DNA from: Gemmatimonadota bacterium
GTDB lineage: Bacteria; Gemmatimonadota; Gemmatimonadetes; Longimicrobiales; Gaopeijiaceae
Assembly (NCBI GenBank): GCA_028873815.1
Contig: JAPPNN010000070.1
Location: 1 to 64,000, forward strand
Length of the DNA stretch: 64,000 nucleotides
Direction of reading: 5' to 3'
Part shown: one piece after another, positions 43,253-52,800 of the stretch
Layout: each line of letters begins with the position of its first letter
Position numbering within the stretch: the stretch's first letter is position 1
Made by a program: the position numbers and the translations under genes
Notes under the pieces: model-generated
Databases searched by the model: none
What the model saw: the letters and a program-made list of their open reading frames with translations, nothing else
What the model was told of the DNA's origin: nothing

Positions 43253-44383
43253 ATGAACATCCCATGTCGTGTCCCCGTTCGTTCACCTCTTGGGGCCGCC
43301 GCCGTGGCCTTTCTGCTTGCGGTTCCTGCCTCTGCCCAGTCGCCCGAACTCGTCTTCCTGTCGAACATCACGGGCACGGCGAGCGACGGCCGGGCGCTCG
43401 CGACCGTCGAGGAGCAGACCTCGGCCGCGCTGGACGCGCTCGGAGAACAGCTCGCGGCGCGCGGGCTCGGCTACGAACACGTTGTCGCCGTCAACGTGTT
43501 CCTCAGGGACACCCGGCACTTCCAGGCGATGAACGGAGTCTACCGCGGCTACTTCCCGGTGGACCCGCCCACGCGTGCGACCGTCGAGGCCGACCTCCCC
43601 GACCGGGACGCGCACGTGCAGATCTCGGCGGTGGCCACGCCTGACGAGACCGAGGTCATCTCACCTCCGGGGCTGCAGTCGCCGGCGCTGCCGTATTCGT
43701 GGGGCATCCGCGCGGGCGATGTGCTCTTCATCGCGGGCGCGACGAGCCGCGATCCGGAGACCTATCAGCCCGTGGGAGGGGACGTGCAGGCCCAGACGAG
43801 GCGCGTCTTCGGGAACATCGGGATGATCCTGGAAGAGGCCGGAATGGGTTACGGCGACCTTGTGAGCTGCAAGGTCTTCCTGGACGACGTGCGCCTGTGG
43901 GGCGACATGAACGACGCGTACCGCGAGTTCGTCACCGCCGACGATCCGCCCGCGCGGGCCGCGGTGCGCGGCGGGCTCATGAATCCGGCCTTTCTCGTCG
44001 AGATCCAGTGCGTGGCGGAGCGGTCGGACGAGCGCCGGGTCGTGCTGCGCGAGGGTCAGCGGCGGGGACGGTCACCGCTTTCTCCGGCGATCGCGACCGG
44101 TGAACGCGTCTGGCTTGCGGGGATGCTCGCGCAAGGGGAGGACGCACGGGACGAGGCGCGGAACACGCTGGCCAGTCTCGGGGGAACGCTTGAGGCTGCG
44201 GGACTGGGATTCGGGGACGTGGAGGACATTTGGGTCTATCTGACCGACGTGCGCGATGCGTCCGCGGTGCTGGAGGTGCTGGCCGAGGTGATGCCGGGCG
44301 AAGTGCCGCCGGTGACCGTTGCGGGGCTGCCCCTGGTGGGTCGTTTGGGGGTGGAGATTCAGATGACGGCGGTGGTGCGCTGA
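43253..44383 (+). CDS. secreted protein with three tandem RidA (YjgF/UK114) domains
   Basis: 376 residues. A signal peptide (LGAAAVAFLLAVPASAQ) is followed by three RidA-like domains: about 27-140 (LDALGEQLAARGLGYEHVVA, VNVFLRDTRHFQAMN), 145-262 (GDVLFIAGATSRDPET, GMILEEAGMGYGDLVSCKVF) and 265-376 (GERVWLAGMLAQGED, DVEDIWVYLTDVRD). RidA enzymes hydrolyse reactive enamines/imines. The substrate-binding Arg is kept in domain 1 (PTRATVEADLP) and domain 2 (PARAAVRGG) but lost in domain 3 (PPVTVAG). An exported triple fusion is unusual, and its role inside a B12 operon is unknown. It sits between btuF and cobT, 43 bases after btuF. Confidence 0.82.
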   Translation: MNIPCRVPVRSPLGAAAVAFLLAVPASAQSPELVFLSNITGTASDGRALATVEEQTSAALDALGEQLAARGLGYEHVVAVNVFLRDTRHFQAMNGVYRGYFPVDPPTRATVEADLPDRDAHVQISAVATPDETEVISPPGLQSPALPYSWGIRAGDVLFIAGATSRDPETYQPVGGDVQAQTRRVFGNIGMILEEAGMGYGDLVSCKVFLDDVRLWGDMNDAYREFVTADDPPARAAVRGGLMNPAFLVEIQCVAERSDERRVVLREGQRRGRSPLSPAIATGERVWLAGMLAQGEDARDEARNTLASLGGTLEAAGLGFGDVEDIWVYLTDVRDASAVLEVLAEVMPGEVPPVTVAGLPLVGRLGVEIQMTAVVR

Positions 44384-44390
44384 GCCACTC

Positions 44391-45485
44391 GTGAGCACAT
44401 CCGCCACGTTGCTGGAAGAGGCGATCGGCCGTGTGGTGGCCGCCGCCCCACCGGGGGATCCGGTTGCGGTCCAGACGCACCTCGACGCGCTGACCAAACC
44501 GCCGGGAAGCCTCGGCCGCCTGGAGGCACTCGCGCTGCAGGTGGGCTGTGTGCTGGGCGATCCGCCGCCCTCCCTCGACCGCGCCGTGGTGTTCGTCTTC
44601 GCGGCGGATCACGGGGTCTCCGCGCGGGGCGTGTCGGCGTATCCGGCCGAGGTCACGGCGCAGATGTGCGCGAACTTCTCCGGTGGCGGCGCGGCGATCA
44701 ACGTGCTTGCGCGGACGTGCGGGGCCCAGGTGCGGGTGGTCGACGTGGGCGTCGCGGCGGACGTCGCCGGGTTGGACGGGATCGAGCACCGGAAGGTCCG
44801 TGCGGGGACCGACGATCTTTCGGCGAGGCCCGCGATGACGGCGGAGGAGGTCATGGCGGCGCTGGCCGTGGGGGTGGAGGTGGCGGGGGGTGCGGACGCG
44901 TGGCTGGTGGGCGTCGGCGAGATGGGTATCGCGAACACGACCGCGGCCGCGGCGGTGACGGCTTGCCTTACCGGGGCCGCGGCGCATGAGGTCGTGGGCC
45001 GCGGCACGGGGATCGACGATCGTGGACTGGCCCGCAAGCGCGAGGTGGTGAAGCACGCTGTGGCGCGGGTGGTTCGGCTGGAGGACCCCCGGGACGATGC
45101 GCTCGAGGTGCTGCGCCAGGTTGGCGGGCTGGAGATTGCCGCGATGACGGGAGCCATGGTCGGGGCTGCCGCGCGGGGCGCGCTCGTGCTGGTGGACGGT
45201 TTCATCTCCTCGGCCGCGGCGCTGGCGGCCTGCCGCCTGTGCACCGCCCTACCGCCATACCTTGTCGCGTCGCACCGATCGACCGAGCCGGGCCACGCGG
45301 TGGTGCTCGACACGCTCGGCCTGGTTCCTCTGCTCGACTTCGAAATGCGGCTGGGCGAGGGGACCGGGTGCGCGCTCGCCATCCCGGTCGTGCGGGCGGG
45401 CGGGGCGCTGCTCTCCGACATGGCGACATTCCAGTCGGCGGGAATATCGGGGCCGGGTGGAGATGTGCCTGGGGCCGCTTCATGA
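44391..45485 (+). CDS. cobT: nicotinate-nucleotide--dimethylbenzimidazole phosphoribosyltransferase (CobT)
   Basis: 364 residues; makes alpha-ribazole phosphate for the lower ligand of cobalamin. DALTKPPGSLGRLEALALQ at the N-terminus, FAADHGVSARGVSAYPAEVT, GEMGIANTTAAAAVTACLTG, GRGTGIDDRGLARKREVV and LLDFEMRLGEGTGCALAIP with the catalytic Glu are all as in the family, and the length is typical. GTG 44391 is 7 bases after the RidA gene. The stop overlaps the cobU start (ATGA). Together with cobU, cobS and cobC it forms the nucleotide-loop assembly pathway. Confidence 0.95.
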   Translation: MSTSATLLEEAIGRVVAAAPPGDPVAVQTHLDALTKPPGSLGRLEALALQVGCVLGDPPPSLDRAVVFVFAADHGVSARGVSAYPAEVTAQMCANFSGGGAAINVLARTCGAQVRVVDVGVAADVAGLDGIEHRKVRAGTDDLSARPAMTAEEVMAALAVGVEVAGGADAWLVGVGEMGIANTTAAAAVTACLTGAAAHEVVGRGTGIDDRGLARKREVVKHAVARVVRLEDPRDDALEVLRQVGGLEIAAMTGAMVGAAARGALVLVDGFISSAAALAACRLCTALPPYLVASHRSTEPGHAVVLDTLGLVPLLDFEMRLGEGTGCALAIPVVRAGGALLSDMATFQSAGISGPGGDVPGAAS

Positions 45486-46015
45486 TGAAGCTCGTCGTGG
45501 TGACGGGAGGCGTTCGCTCCGGGAAGAGCCGGTGGGCGCAGGACGAAGCGCTGGCGCACGGGGGCGAAGAGGTCACCGTGATCGCGACCGCCGCGGCCGT
45601 GGACGACGAGATGCGTGACCGGATCGCTGCCCACCGCCGCAATCGTCCTGCCGGTTGGCGCACCATCGAGGCGCCGGAGCGGGCGGGCGAGGCGATCCTG
45701 GCCGCCGGGACGGACACGGTTGTGCTGGACTGCGTGACCGTGCTCACCGGCATGGCGATCGGGCGCGCGGGTGCGAAGAGCGAGGCGGCGGCGCTGGACG
45801 CGATGGCCGCCGAGACCGACGGGATCCTGGAGGCGAGGGACGCGCGCACCGGGGTGCTCGTCGTCGTGACAAACGAGGTGGGGTGGAGCGTGCATCCGCC
45901 CACCGCGGTCGGACGCTGGTACCAGGACGGATTGGGTATTGCCAATCAGCGTCTCGCCGCCGCCGCGGACCAGGTGGTGCTTATGGTCTCCGGGCTGGAG
46001 ATGCGACTCAAATGA
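45482..46015 (+). CDS. cobU: adenosylcobinamide kinase / adenosylcobinamide-phosphate guanylyltransferase (CobU)
   Basis: 177 residues; phosphorylates adenosylcobinamide and transfers GMP to it. P-loop VVVTGGVRSGKSRWAQDEAL near residue 5, ATAAAVDDEMRDRIAAHRRNRP with the conserved His (GMP carrier), VVLDCVTVLTGMA and VVTNEVGWSVHPPTAVGRWY, GIANQRLA are family signatures. Two adjacent ATG codons, at 45482 and 45485; the first overlaps the cobT stop. The stop overlaps cobS (ATGA). Confidence 0.95.
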   Translation: MMKLVVVTGGVRSGKSRWAQDEALAHGGEEVTVIATAAAVDDEMRDRIAAHRRNRPAGWRTIEAPERAGEAILAAGTDTVVLDCVTVLTGMAIGRAGAKSEAAALDAMAAETDGILEARDARTGVLVVVTNEVGWSVHPPTAVGRWYQDGLGIANQRLAAAADQVVLMVSGLEMRLK

Positions 46016-46785
46016 GGACCGCTCTCCGGGGCGCGCGCGCCGCCTTCGTCTTCATGACCCGTGTGCCCGTGGGCGGTTTCCCGTACTCGGCCCGGGAGTG
46101 GCGTTGGGCGTCGGCGTGGTTCCCGTTGGTGGGGCTGGTCGTTGGGGCGGTGTGCGCGGGGGTGTGGTGGCTGGCGGCTCCGCTGGGACCGTGGGTCGCT
46201 GGGATCACCGCGCTGGTCGCGTCGATCCTCCTGACCGGCGCTTTCCACGAAGACGGACTCGCCGATACCGCCGACGCGCTGGGCGGAGCGCACGACCGCG
46301 CGAAGATTCTCGTCATTCTGAAGGACTCGCGGGTCGGTGCCTTCGGGGCGCTCGCCCTGGTGATCTCGATCGCGTTTCGGTTGGTGCTGCTCGCAGGGCT
46401 CGCGGGCGCCGCTCCCTTCGCCCTCCTCCTCGCGCACTGCCTGGCGCGTGTCGGCCCCGTCTGGCTGATGGTCGCGATGCCCTACGTGAGCGATGCGGCG
46501 TCAAAGAGCCGTCAGGTCACACGTACCGGGGCGGCCCACGGGGTAATTGCGACCGCGACCGGGGTGGCGGTGGCCGGGGGTGTGGTGTTGGCGGGGGGCG
46601 TGAACAACGCCGCCTTCGCGGCATTCGCCGTGATGGCCCTCGCCACCGCGTTCTGCGGCTGGCGGTTCCGCGCGCGGGCCGGCGGCGTGACCGGCGACTT
46701 CCTGGGCGCCGCGGAGCAGGTGAACGAGATTGTGATCCTTTTCACAATCCTCGCGGTGCTGCAGGTGGCAGGGTTTGGCCCATGA
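46012..46785 (+). CDS. cobS: adenosylcobinamide-GDP ribazoletransferase (CobS)
   Basis: 257 residues; integral membrane enzyme that joins adenosylcobinamide-GDP and alpha-ribazole (or its phosphate). FMTRVPVGGFPYSAREWRWA at the N-terminus, the metal-binding FHEDGLADTADALGGAHDR near residue 82, ILKDSRVGAFGALALV and GVTGDFLGAAEQVNEI at the C-terminus are conserved. Six to seven hydrophobic helices are visible. Overlaps cobU and cobC by 4 bases each. Confidence 0.95.
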   Translation: MRTALRGARAAFVFMTRVPVGGFPYSAREWRWASAWFPLVGLVVGAVCAGVWWLAAPLGPWVAGITALVASILLTGAFHEDGLADTADALGGAHDRAKILVILKDSRVGAFGALALVISIAFRLVLLAGLAGAAPFALLLAHCLARVGPVWLMVAMPYVSDAASKSRQVTRTGAAHGVIATATGVAVAGGVVLAGGVNNAAFAAFAVMALATAFCGWRFRARAGGVTGDFLGAAEQVNEIVILFTILAVLQVAGFGP

Positions 46786-47360
46786 TCCGCGTCCTCGCCA
46801 TCCGCCACGCACCCGTCACCGTCGAGCGCGTCTTCTACGGGCAGACCGACGTGCCCACGACACTCGACGCCAGCGAGGCGGCTGCGCGCATCGAGCACAC
46901 CGTGACCGAGTTCGATCCGGGCACGATCTGGTCTTCCGATGCTGTGCGCTGCCGGGAGCCCGCCGCACTGCTGTCGGAGCGGCTCGGCGTGCAACATCGG
47001 ATCGACGAGCGGGTGCGCGAGATGTCCTACGGTGACTGGGAGGGGCGGGCCTGGGACGCCGTGCCGCGGGCCGAAGTCGACGAGTGGATGACCGACTGGC
47101 AGAATCGATCCCCTCCCGGGGGTGAGAGTGTCACCGCGTTCACCGAACGGGTCGCAGCGTGGTGGCGGGAACTCGGGCCGGGGCAACACTTCCTCATGGC
47201 TCACGCGGGAGTGGTCCACTGCCTCGATGTCGTCGCCGCCGGTCTCGCCTGGGAGAAGACCGTCGAACAGCGACTGGACTTCCTGGAGGCCAGGCAGTTC
47301 GCGCGGCCGCCCGTGTCCCTGGCACGCGATCCTTCGAGCGAGGGGAGCCGCCCAAAGTGA
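46782..47360 (+). CDS. cobC: histidine phosphatase, probable alpha-ribazole phosphatase (CobC)
   Basis: 192 residues of the branch 1 histidine phosphatase fold. The catalytic motif reads VLAIRHAPVTV (RHA instead of RHG), followed by YGQTDVPTTL, WSSDAVRCREPAALL (second Arg), MSYGDWEGRAWDAV (Glu) and FLMAHAGVVHCL (second His). The operon position among cobT/U/S supports dephosphorylation of alpha-ribazole phosphate or adenosylcobalamin phosphate. It overlaps cobS (ATGA) and btuC (GTGA). Confidence 0.87.
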   Translation: MIRVLAIRHAPVTVERVFYGQTDVPTTLDASEAAARIEHTVTEFDPGTIWSSDAVRCREPAALLSERLGVQHRIDERVREMSYGDWEGRAWDAVPRAEVDEWMTDWQNRSPPGGESVTAFTERVAAWWRELGPGQHFLMAHAGVVHCLDVVAAGLAWEKTVEQRLDFLEARQFARPPVSLARDPSSEGSRPK

Positions 47361-48352
47361 CACACACGCCACGCCGGCTCGTTCTCCTCGCGCTCGTCCT
47401 CGTGGCCGCAATGGCGATCAGCGTCTCCTTCGGCGCATCCGGACTCGGTCCCGCCGACCTGTGGCGCGCGCTTTCGGCCGATGGCGACCCCACCGCGCGA
47501 TCGATCCTTTTGCAGTTGCGGCTGCCGCGGGCCGTGCTGGCTGCCCTCGTCGGCGGTGCGCTCGGCCTCAGCGGCTGCACTTTTCAGGCACTCCTGCGCA
47601 ACCCGCTGGCCGACCCGTACGTGCTCGGCGTTTCGGGCGGAGCCGCCGTCGGCGCGGTGGCGATCGTCGTGACCGGCATCGGCGTCGTGCTTCCCTGGAC
47701 GCTCCCGGTCGGCGCGTTCCTCGGCGCAGTCGCCGCGATGGCACTCGTCCTGGAGATCACGCGGCGCGCCTCGCCCGGGAGAATGGACACACGCGTCCTG
47801 ATCCTTGCGGGAGTCATCATCGGCGCCTTCTTCAACGCCATCATCCTGCTCATGCTCTCCGTCGCCGATGTCGAGTCCTTCCGCTCGGCGGTCTTCTGGA
47901 TGATGGGCAACCTGTCGGGCGCCGACTGGGGCTCGACGTCGCTGCTGGCGGTCCTGCTCGTGCCGACGGGCGTGGCGGTGCTCTCGCTGGCTCGCGCCTT
48001 CAACCTCCTGTCGCGGGGCGAGGAGGTCGCCCACTACCTGGGCGCATCGGTGCAGCGGGTGAAACTGACCGCCTACCTGGCCGCGTCGCTGATGGTCGGC
48101 GCGGCCGTTGCGGCCGCTGGCGTGATCGGCTTCGTCGGACTGATCGTGCCGCACGCGGTACGGCTCGCGTGGGGGAACGATCACCGCCTGCTCCTCCCCG
48201 CGTCTTTCCTGGCCGGGACATCGTTCCTCCTGGTGGCGGACACGGTTGCGCGGCTGGTCGTTGCGCCGGCGGAGCTGCCGACCGGAGTGGTGACGGCCGT
48301 GGCCGGGGTGCCCTTCTTCGTGGCGTTGCTGATGCGCGGGGGGCGGCGGTGA
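47357..48352 (+). CDS. btuC: cobalamin ABC transporter permease (BtuC, FecCD family)
   Basis: 331 residues with about ten membrane helices. ILLQLRLPRAVLAALVGGAL, LSGCTFQALLRNPLADPYVLG, VLILAGVIIGAFFNAI, FWMMGNLSGADW, GVIGFVGLIVPHAVRL and ELPTGVVTAVAGVPFFVALL are standard FecCD/BtuC motifs. It forms the membrane channel for the BtuF-bound vitamin. The GTG overlaps the cobC stop, and a GAGGGGAG ribosome-binding site lies inside the end of cobC. The vitamin assignment follows from the operon and riboswitch, since sequence alone does not part BtuC from siderophore permeases. Confidence 0.92.
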   Translation: MTHTPRRLVLLALVLVAAMAISVSFGASGLGPADLWRALSADGDPTARSILLQLRLPRAVLAALVGGALGLSGCTFQALLRNPLADPYVLGVSGGAAVGAVAIVVTGIGVVLPWTLPVGAFLGAVAAMALVLEITRRASPGRMDTRVLILAGVIIGAFFNAIILLMLSVADVESFRSAVFWMMGNLSGADWGSTSLLAVLLVPTGVAVLSLARAFNLLSRGEEVAHYLGASVQRVKLTAYLAASLMVGAAVAAAGVIGFVGLIVPHAVRLAWGNDHRLLLPASFLAGTSFLLVADTVARLVVAPAELPTGVVTAVAGVPFFVALLMRGGRR

Positions 48353-49167
48353 GCGCCGACGGGCGCCCCGTGCTGCACGGCCGGGGCCTCACCTTCACGC
48401 ACCCACGCGCGGAGGAGGCGGCCGTGCGTGAAATCTCGCTGTCCGTGCATCCGGAGCAGCTTCTCGCCGTCGTCGGTCCGAACGGTGCGGGGAAGACCAC
48501 GCTGCTGAGGCTGCTCACCGGCTCGCTCACCCCGCAGCAGGGTGAAGTGCGGCTCGGTGACCAACTCCTGGGCGAGTTCGGCGACCGTGAACGGGCCCGT
48601 GCACTCGCGGTGGTGCCGCAATCCGAGTTCTCGCCCTTTCCCGTGACCGTGCGGGAGATGGTGGCGATGGGCCGCTACGCGCACCTCGGCCCGTGGGAGC
48701 GGACCGGCGCGCACGACCGAGTCGTGGTGGACCGCGCGCTGGAGCGGTGCGCCGTCGCCCAGTTCGCCAGGCGTCGGCTCGGCGAGCTCTCCGGAGGCGA
48801 ACGCCAGCGTGCCCGCATCGCACGCGCTCTCGCGCAGGAAGCCCCGATACTGCTCCTCGACGAACCCACCGCCGGACTCGACCTGCGCTACCGCATGGAG
48901 CTCTTCCACCTGCTCAGGGAACTGCGCGCCGAGGGACTTGCCGTGTTGGTCATCACGCACGATCTGAACCTCGCGGCCCGCTTCGCCGACCGTCTGCTGC
49001 TGCTCGACCGCGGTCGGGCAACGGCCCGTGGAGCTCCCCGAGACGTGCTCTCGCGCGAAGCGCTGGAGGCCATGTACCACTGGCCGCTCCGGCTTGTCCC
49101 GCACCCCGGACCCGGGAGCGATACCGGTGCGCCGCAGACGATTCCGCTCAGGAGGGACGATCCGTGA
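48349..49167 (+). CDS. btuD: cobalamin ABC transporter ATPase (BtuD)
   Basis: 272 residues. Walker A VVGPNGAGKTTLLRLLTG, Q-loop AVVPQSEFSPFPVTV, MGRYAHLGPWER typical of FepC/BtuD, signature LGELSGGERQRARIARALAQ, Walker B ILLLDEPTAGLDLRYR and H-loop VLVITHDLNLAARFADR are all intact. GTG 48349 overlaps the btuC stop (GTGA). It is the last gene of the operon. Its 3' end overlaps the convergent lipoprotein gene by 20 bases, so no room remains for a separate terminator. Confidence 0.94.
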   Translation: MSADGRPVLHGRGLTFTHPRAEEAAVREISLSVHPEQLLAVVGPNGAGKTTLLRLLTGSLTPQQGEVRLGDQLLGEFGDRERARALAVVPQSEFSPFPVTVREMVAMGRYAHLGPWERTGAHDRVVVDRALERCAVAQFARRRLGELSGGERQRARIARALAQEAPILLLDEPTAGLDLRYRMELFHLLRELRAEGLAVLVITHDLNLAARFADRLLLLDRGRATARGAPRDVLSREALEAMYHWPLRLVPHPGPGSDTGAPQTIPLRRDDP

Positions 49168-49861
49168 CGGGCAAACGCTTCGGCGCTACCATGACCCGCG
49201 CGCCATCCAGCGGGCGCTGGTCGTACGTCGTCGCAGCCGCCTGTTCCAGCCGGGCATCGTACTCGTCCATGCGACCGAGGTCATCGACCCAGAAGGTCAG
49301 GAGCGCCCCCGACTGAGGGATCGCGCCGGCGACGAAAGCCCGCAGACCCCGATCGGTGGCCGCGCCGTACAGGATCAGGTCCGGAGCTGCCCTCACTGAA
49401 TCGATCTGCGGACCTTCCACCGCGAGCACCACGGCGCCGAGGTCGCCCTGATTGTGCTGGATCACGACCTCCACGTAGCCGAACCTGTCGTCCACGTCGA
49501 CTCCCATCTGCTGTCGGGCCGACAATCCCCCCGGGTCGCGGGCCGTCACCGTCACAACCGCGTCACCGCTTGCCAGGCCGGTTACGGTGAGAAAGTTGCC
49601 CGAGACCGTCGCCGTGGCGATCGTGCTGTTCGACACGGTGGCGGTGTAGGTCAGGCGGTCGTTGTCCGGATCGCTGAAGTAGCTGGTGAGGATCACCGTC
49701 ACCGTATCGCCCACAAGCATTCGGGCGGCCGGGATCGTACCGGTCGCCACGGGTGGCCGGTTGGCCGGCGGCGGAGGCGCGACCGGTGCGTCATCACCGC
49801 CACAGGAGTGGACGACGACCGCCGCCAATGCGGCCAGGATCAGCAGTGCACCCCTCTTCAC
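49148..49861 (-). CDS. lipoprotein with cadherin/Ig-like domain
   Basis: 237 residues. ALLILAALAAVVVHSCGGDD is a lipoprotein signal (VHSC). A Pro-rich spacer (APVAPPPPANRPPVATG) is followed by a beta-sandwich repeat at about residues 40-125 (VGDTVTVILTSYFSDPDNDR, LTVTGLASGDAVVTVTARDP), of the kind found in cadherin-like and Ig-like bacterial surface proteins. The C-terminal half is not recognised. The ATG overlaps the stop of the large BNR protein upstream (ATGA), so the two are an operon and may work together at the surface. Confidence 0.75.
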   Translation of the reverse strand: MKRGALLILAALAAVVVHSCGGDDAPVAPPPPANRPPVATGTIPAARMLVGDTVTVILTSYFSDPDNDRLTYTATVSNSTIATATVSGNFLTVTGLASGDAVVTVTARDPGGLSARQQMGVDVDDRFGYVEVVIQHNQGDLGAVVLAVEGPQIDSVRAAPDLILYGAATDRGLRAFVAGAIPQSGALLTFWVDDLGRMDEYDARLEQAAATTYDQRPLDGARVMVAPKRLPVTDRPS

Positions 49862-52800
49862 GGCCGCTCCCTCCTGCCCGCTCGCCCGGATCCCCGCGGA
49901 ATCGGGTCCGAAGACGATGCCCTTGTTGCCGGTGTCTCCGTCGCGGGCCCCTCGTCGCCCGGTGGCGTGCCGCAGCCGGACTCTTCACCGCCTGCAGCGC
50001 AGTGATCGAGCCACCGCAGCACGTCGCCCGCGTTGAAGGCGCCATCGTGGTTGCCGAACCAGTCGAGGAAGCGCTCCTGTTCCGGCTGGAGCCGCTGCTC
50101 CCCGAGGAGGTGGAGCGCCGCTTCCTCGACCGTCAGCGCGGCCACCACCTCGAGCCGGTCCACGATGAGGCCCGCCAGGTACGGTCGACCCGGCACCCGG
50201 ATCATGATCGTGTCCTCGTACATGCCAGGATCCAGAGACTCCGACGAACGCGACCAGACCACCGGGTCCTCCCTGTCGCCGGCCGTCTGTTCGATCATCA
50301 GCCACTCCGAGCCGCTGGAGGCCGTCCACACCGCCGAGGCGGCACCGAAGCCGGTCAGTCCGGACGGCAGCGAGTCCTGAGTGACGAAGGACCAGCCCGA
50401 TACCCCGTAGGAGGAGATGAGGCGCAGTGCGGGAAGGGTCAGCGGCGGTTCGACCGATAGGCTGTACACCAGCGTCGCGGGGCTTCCCGTTGCCAGGGGG
50501 GCCACTACCACCACGGAGTCCACATGGATGCCCTCGGGCAGGCTGTCCGGATCGATCGTCCATCGGACCACGGCGCTCCCGACACCGGAAGTGTCGATGA
50601 GTTCGAACCAGCTGGTACGTCCCGGGTGACTGGCAGTCCAGGCCGCAGTTGCCGCCTGGGGGCCCTCGAAGTCGACCGCCACCGAATCCGCAAACGCTTC
50701 CGTGCTGTCCTGCAACACCGACGTCATCGTTTCCGTGTGCCCCAAAGTCATGTGACCCTTGGGCACGGCGCTGTGAACGGCCACCGGAATCGTGACGCCA
50801 TCGGCCACGCCGGCGACCATGACCCGGATGGTGGCCGTGTGGTCGCCGGGGGGAAGATCGGTCGCGGCAATGCTGTAGCCGAATCGCCCGCGTCCGGCTC
50901 CGGACGCTCGCTGAAGGGTCATCCACGGAGCGTCCGAGGCCGTTGCCGTCCACATGGCGAGATGATCGTCCTGCCCTCGGGGCGCCACTATCACCTGCCC
51001 TTCGGCCTGTGCGTCGACGCCGGAGAGAATCGTGTCGCTCAGCACCGCAGGCCGCGTCCGTGCCGTTAGCGGAACGTCGATGGGAATCTCGAACATCCCG
51101 CGGCCGTGCGTGGCCGCGAGCAGCCTTCCGGTTCCCGGGCTGGCCGCGATGTCGAAAACCGCGGCCATCGGCAGGCCGTCGTCCAGCATGTCCCAGGCGT
51201 CGCCGCCACGGGGCGAGTGGAACACGCCCAGGTCGGTTCCGATGTACACCCCGTCGGGATTCTCCGGATCGTACAGCACCGCGTTTACCGGGTGGTCCGG
51301 GAGGTTGCCCGTGCGGTCACGCCAGGTGCGCCCGCCGTCCGTGGTCTGGAAGACGTGACCGGTTCCGAAACCGCCGGCTACCGCGTACGCTACGTCCGAG
51401 TCGTCGGGATGCACCGCGAGGTCACCGATGTACCGAGCTGCGGGGAGCCCCTCGGCGGGTCCGACGATCGACCAGGCCGCTCCGCCGTCGCGGGTAACCG
51501 CCACACCCCCGAGGCTGAGGGAGACGTACACGGTATGGGGGTCCGACAGCGACGGGGCGATCGCTGCGATCCTGCTGTACCAGGCCCGTCCAGGGAAGGT
51601 TTCCGACACCCGGATCCACTCTTCAGCCGCATTGTCGGTACGATAGAGCCGCCGGGTACCGAAGTAGAGCCTCTTCGAGTCGATCGGATCCATCACGAGA
51701 GGGGGGAGGAATGCGGCGTCTTCACCCAGGTCGATCCCGGATGTCCGCCGCTCGCCCGATCTTCGCGGCCCGCCGTATGGCGGTTGCCATTGTGTCTCGG
51801 CGTACCAGATATCGCGGTTCTCGGCATCGATGGCCGTGAATCCACCGTCCCCGCCAAGCACCTTTGTCCATGTGGTCGTCCCGGCCGCGGACCGCACGGT
51901 GCCGTGATCCTGAGTTCCCCCAAGGGCCACGGCCGGATCGGACGGATGTGCGGTGATGCCCGGATAGTACTGTGCCAGGGCCAGGTTGGTGGCCAGCGAG
52001 GTCCAGCTCGTGCCGGCGTCAGGCGACCGGTACACGCCGCCGTCGTTAGCCAGGTAGAGGACGTCCGGACCGCTCAGTGTGTCGAAGACCAGCAGGTGTT
52101 GATCCACGTAGAGGTTGCTCGGGTGGATCTCCCGAAAGGTCCGGCCGCCATCGATGGAAGCCTGCAGGATGATGGCGCCCAGGTAGAGCCTGTCCGGGTC
52201 CAGCGGGTGCACCGCCAGGGTCATGTCGTACCAGCATTGGTGATGGCAGGTTGCACCCTCCGCATCGAGTTCCTGCCAGGTCGCGGCGCCGTCGTCGCTG
52301 CGGTACAGCAGCAGGCCCTGTCGAGCCTCGCGGTCGTCTCCCACGTTCACGACGCTGGCATACAGGGTCTGGGGTGCGGAAGGGGCGATCGCCAGATTGA
52401 CGCGCCTGATATCGGTATCGCGGAGACCTGCGGAGGCCTGCATCCACGAGCGGCCGCTGTCGCTGGATTTGTGGATGCCCCAGTTCCCGTATCGCGGATC
52501 CGAAAAGAACGCCGCGTACAGGACCGAGGGATTGGCGGGATCCATGACGAGATCGGTGGCAATGCCGCGCCTGACAAGGGTCCAGCTGCGGCCGCTGTCC
52601 GTCGAGCGAAACAGTCCGAAGTCCGTTGCCGCCAGCACCGTGGTCGAGCCGAGTGATCCGGCGGTCATCGGGTCGACGACTACGCGGGAAATCCGCGCCC
52701 CTCCGCGCCCCGGGGCTCGGAAGACACCGGTCCCCTGCTCCTCCCATGTCATGCCCCCGTCCGCCGACCGGAGCATTCCGCAACCGTAGTAGCTGTCTCC

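Noticed and set aside
47328-47350. Sequence before btuC resembling the end of the btuF leader (CCTTCGAG, GGGGAGCC)
   Set aside because: Only the ribosome-binding part is shared; no other riboswitch elements are present inside cobC.
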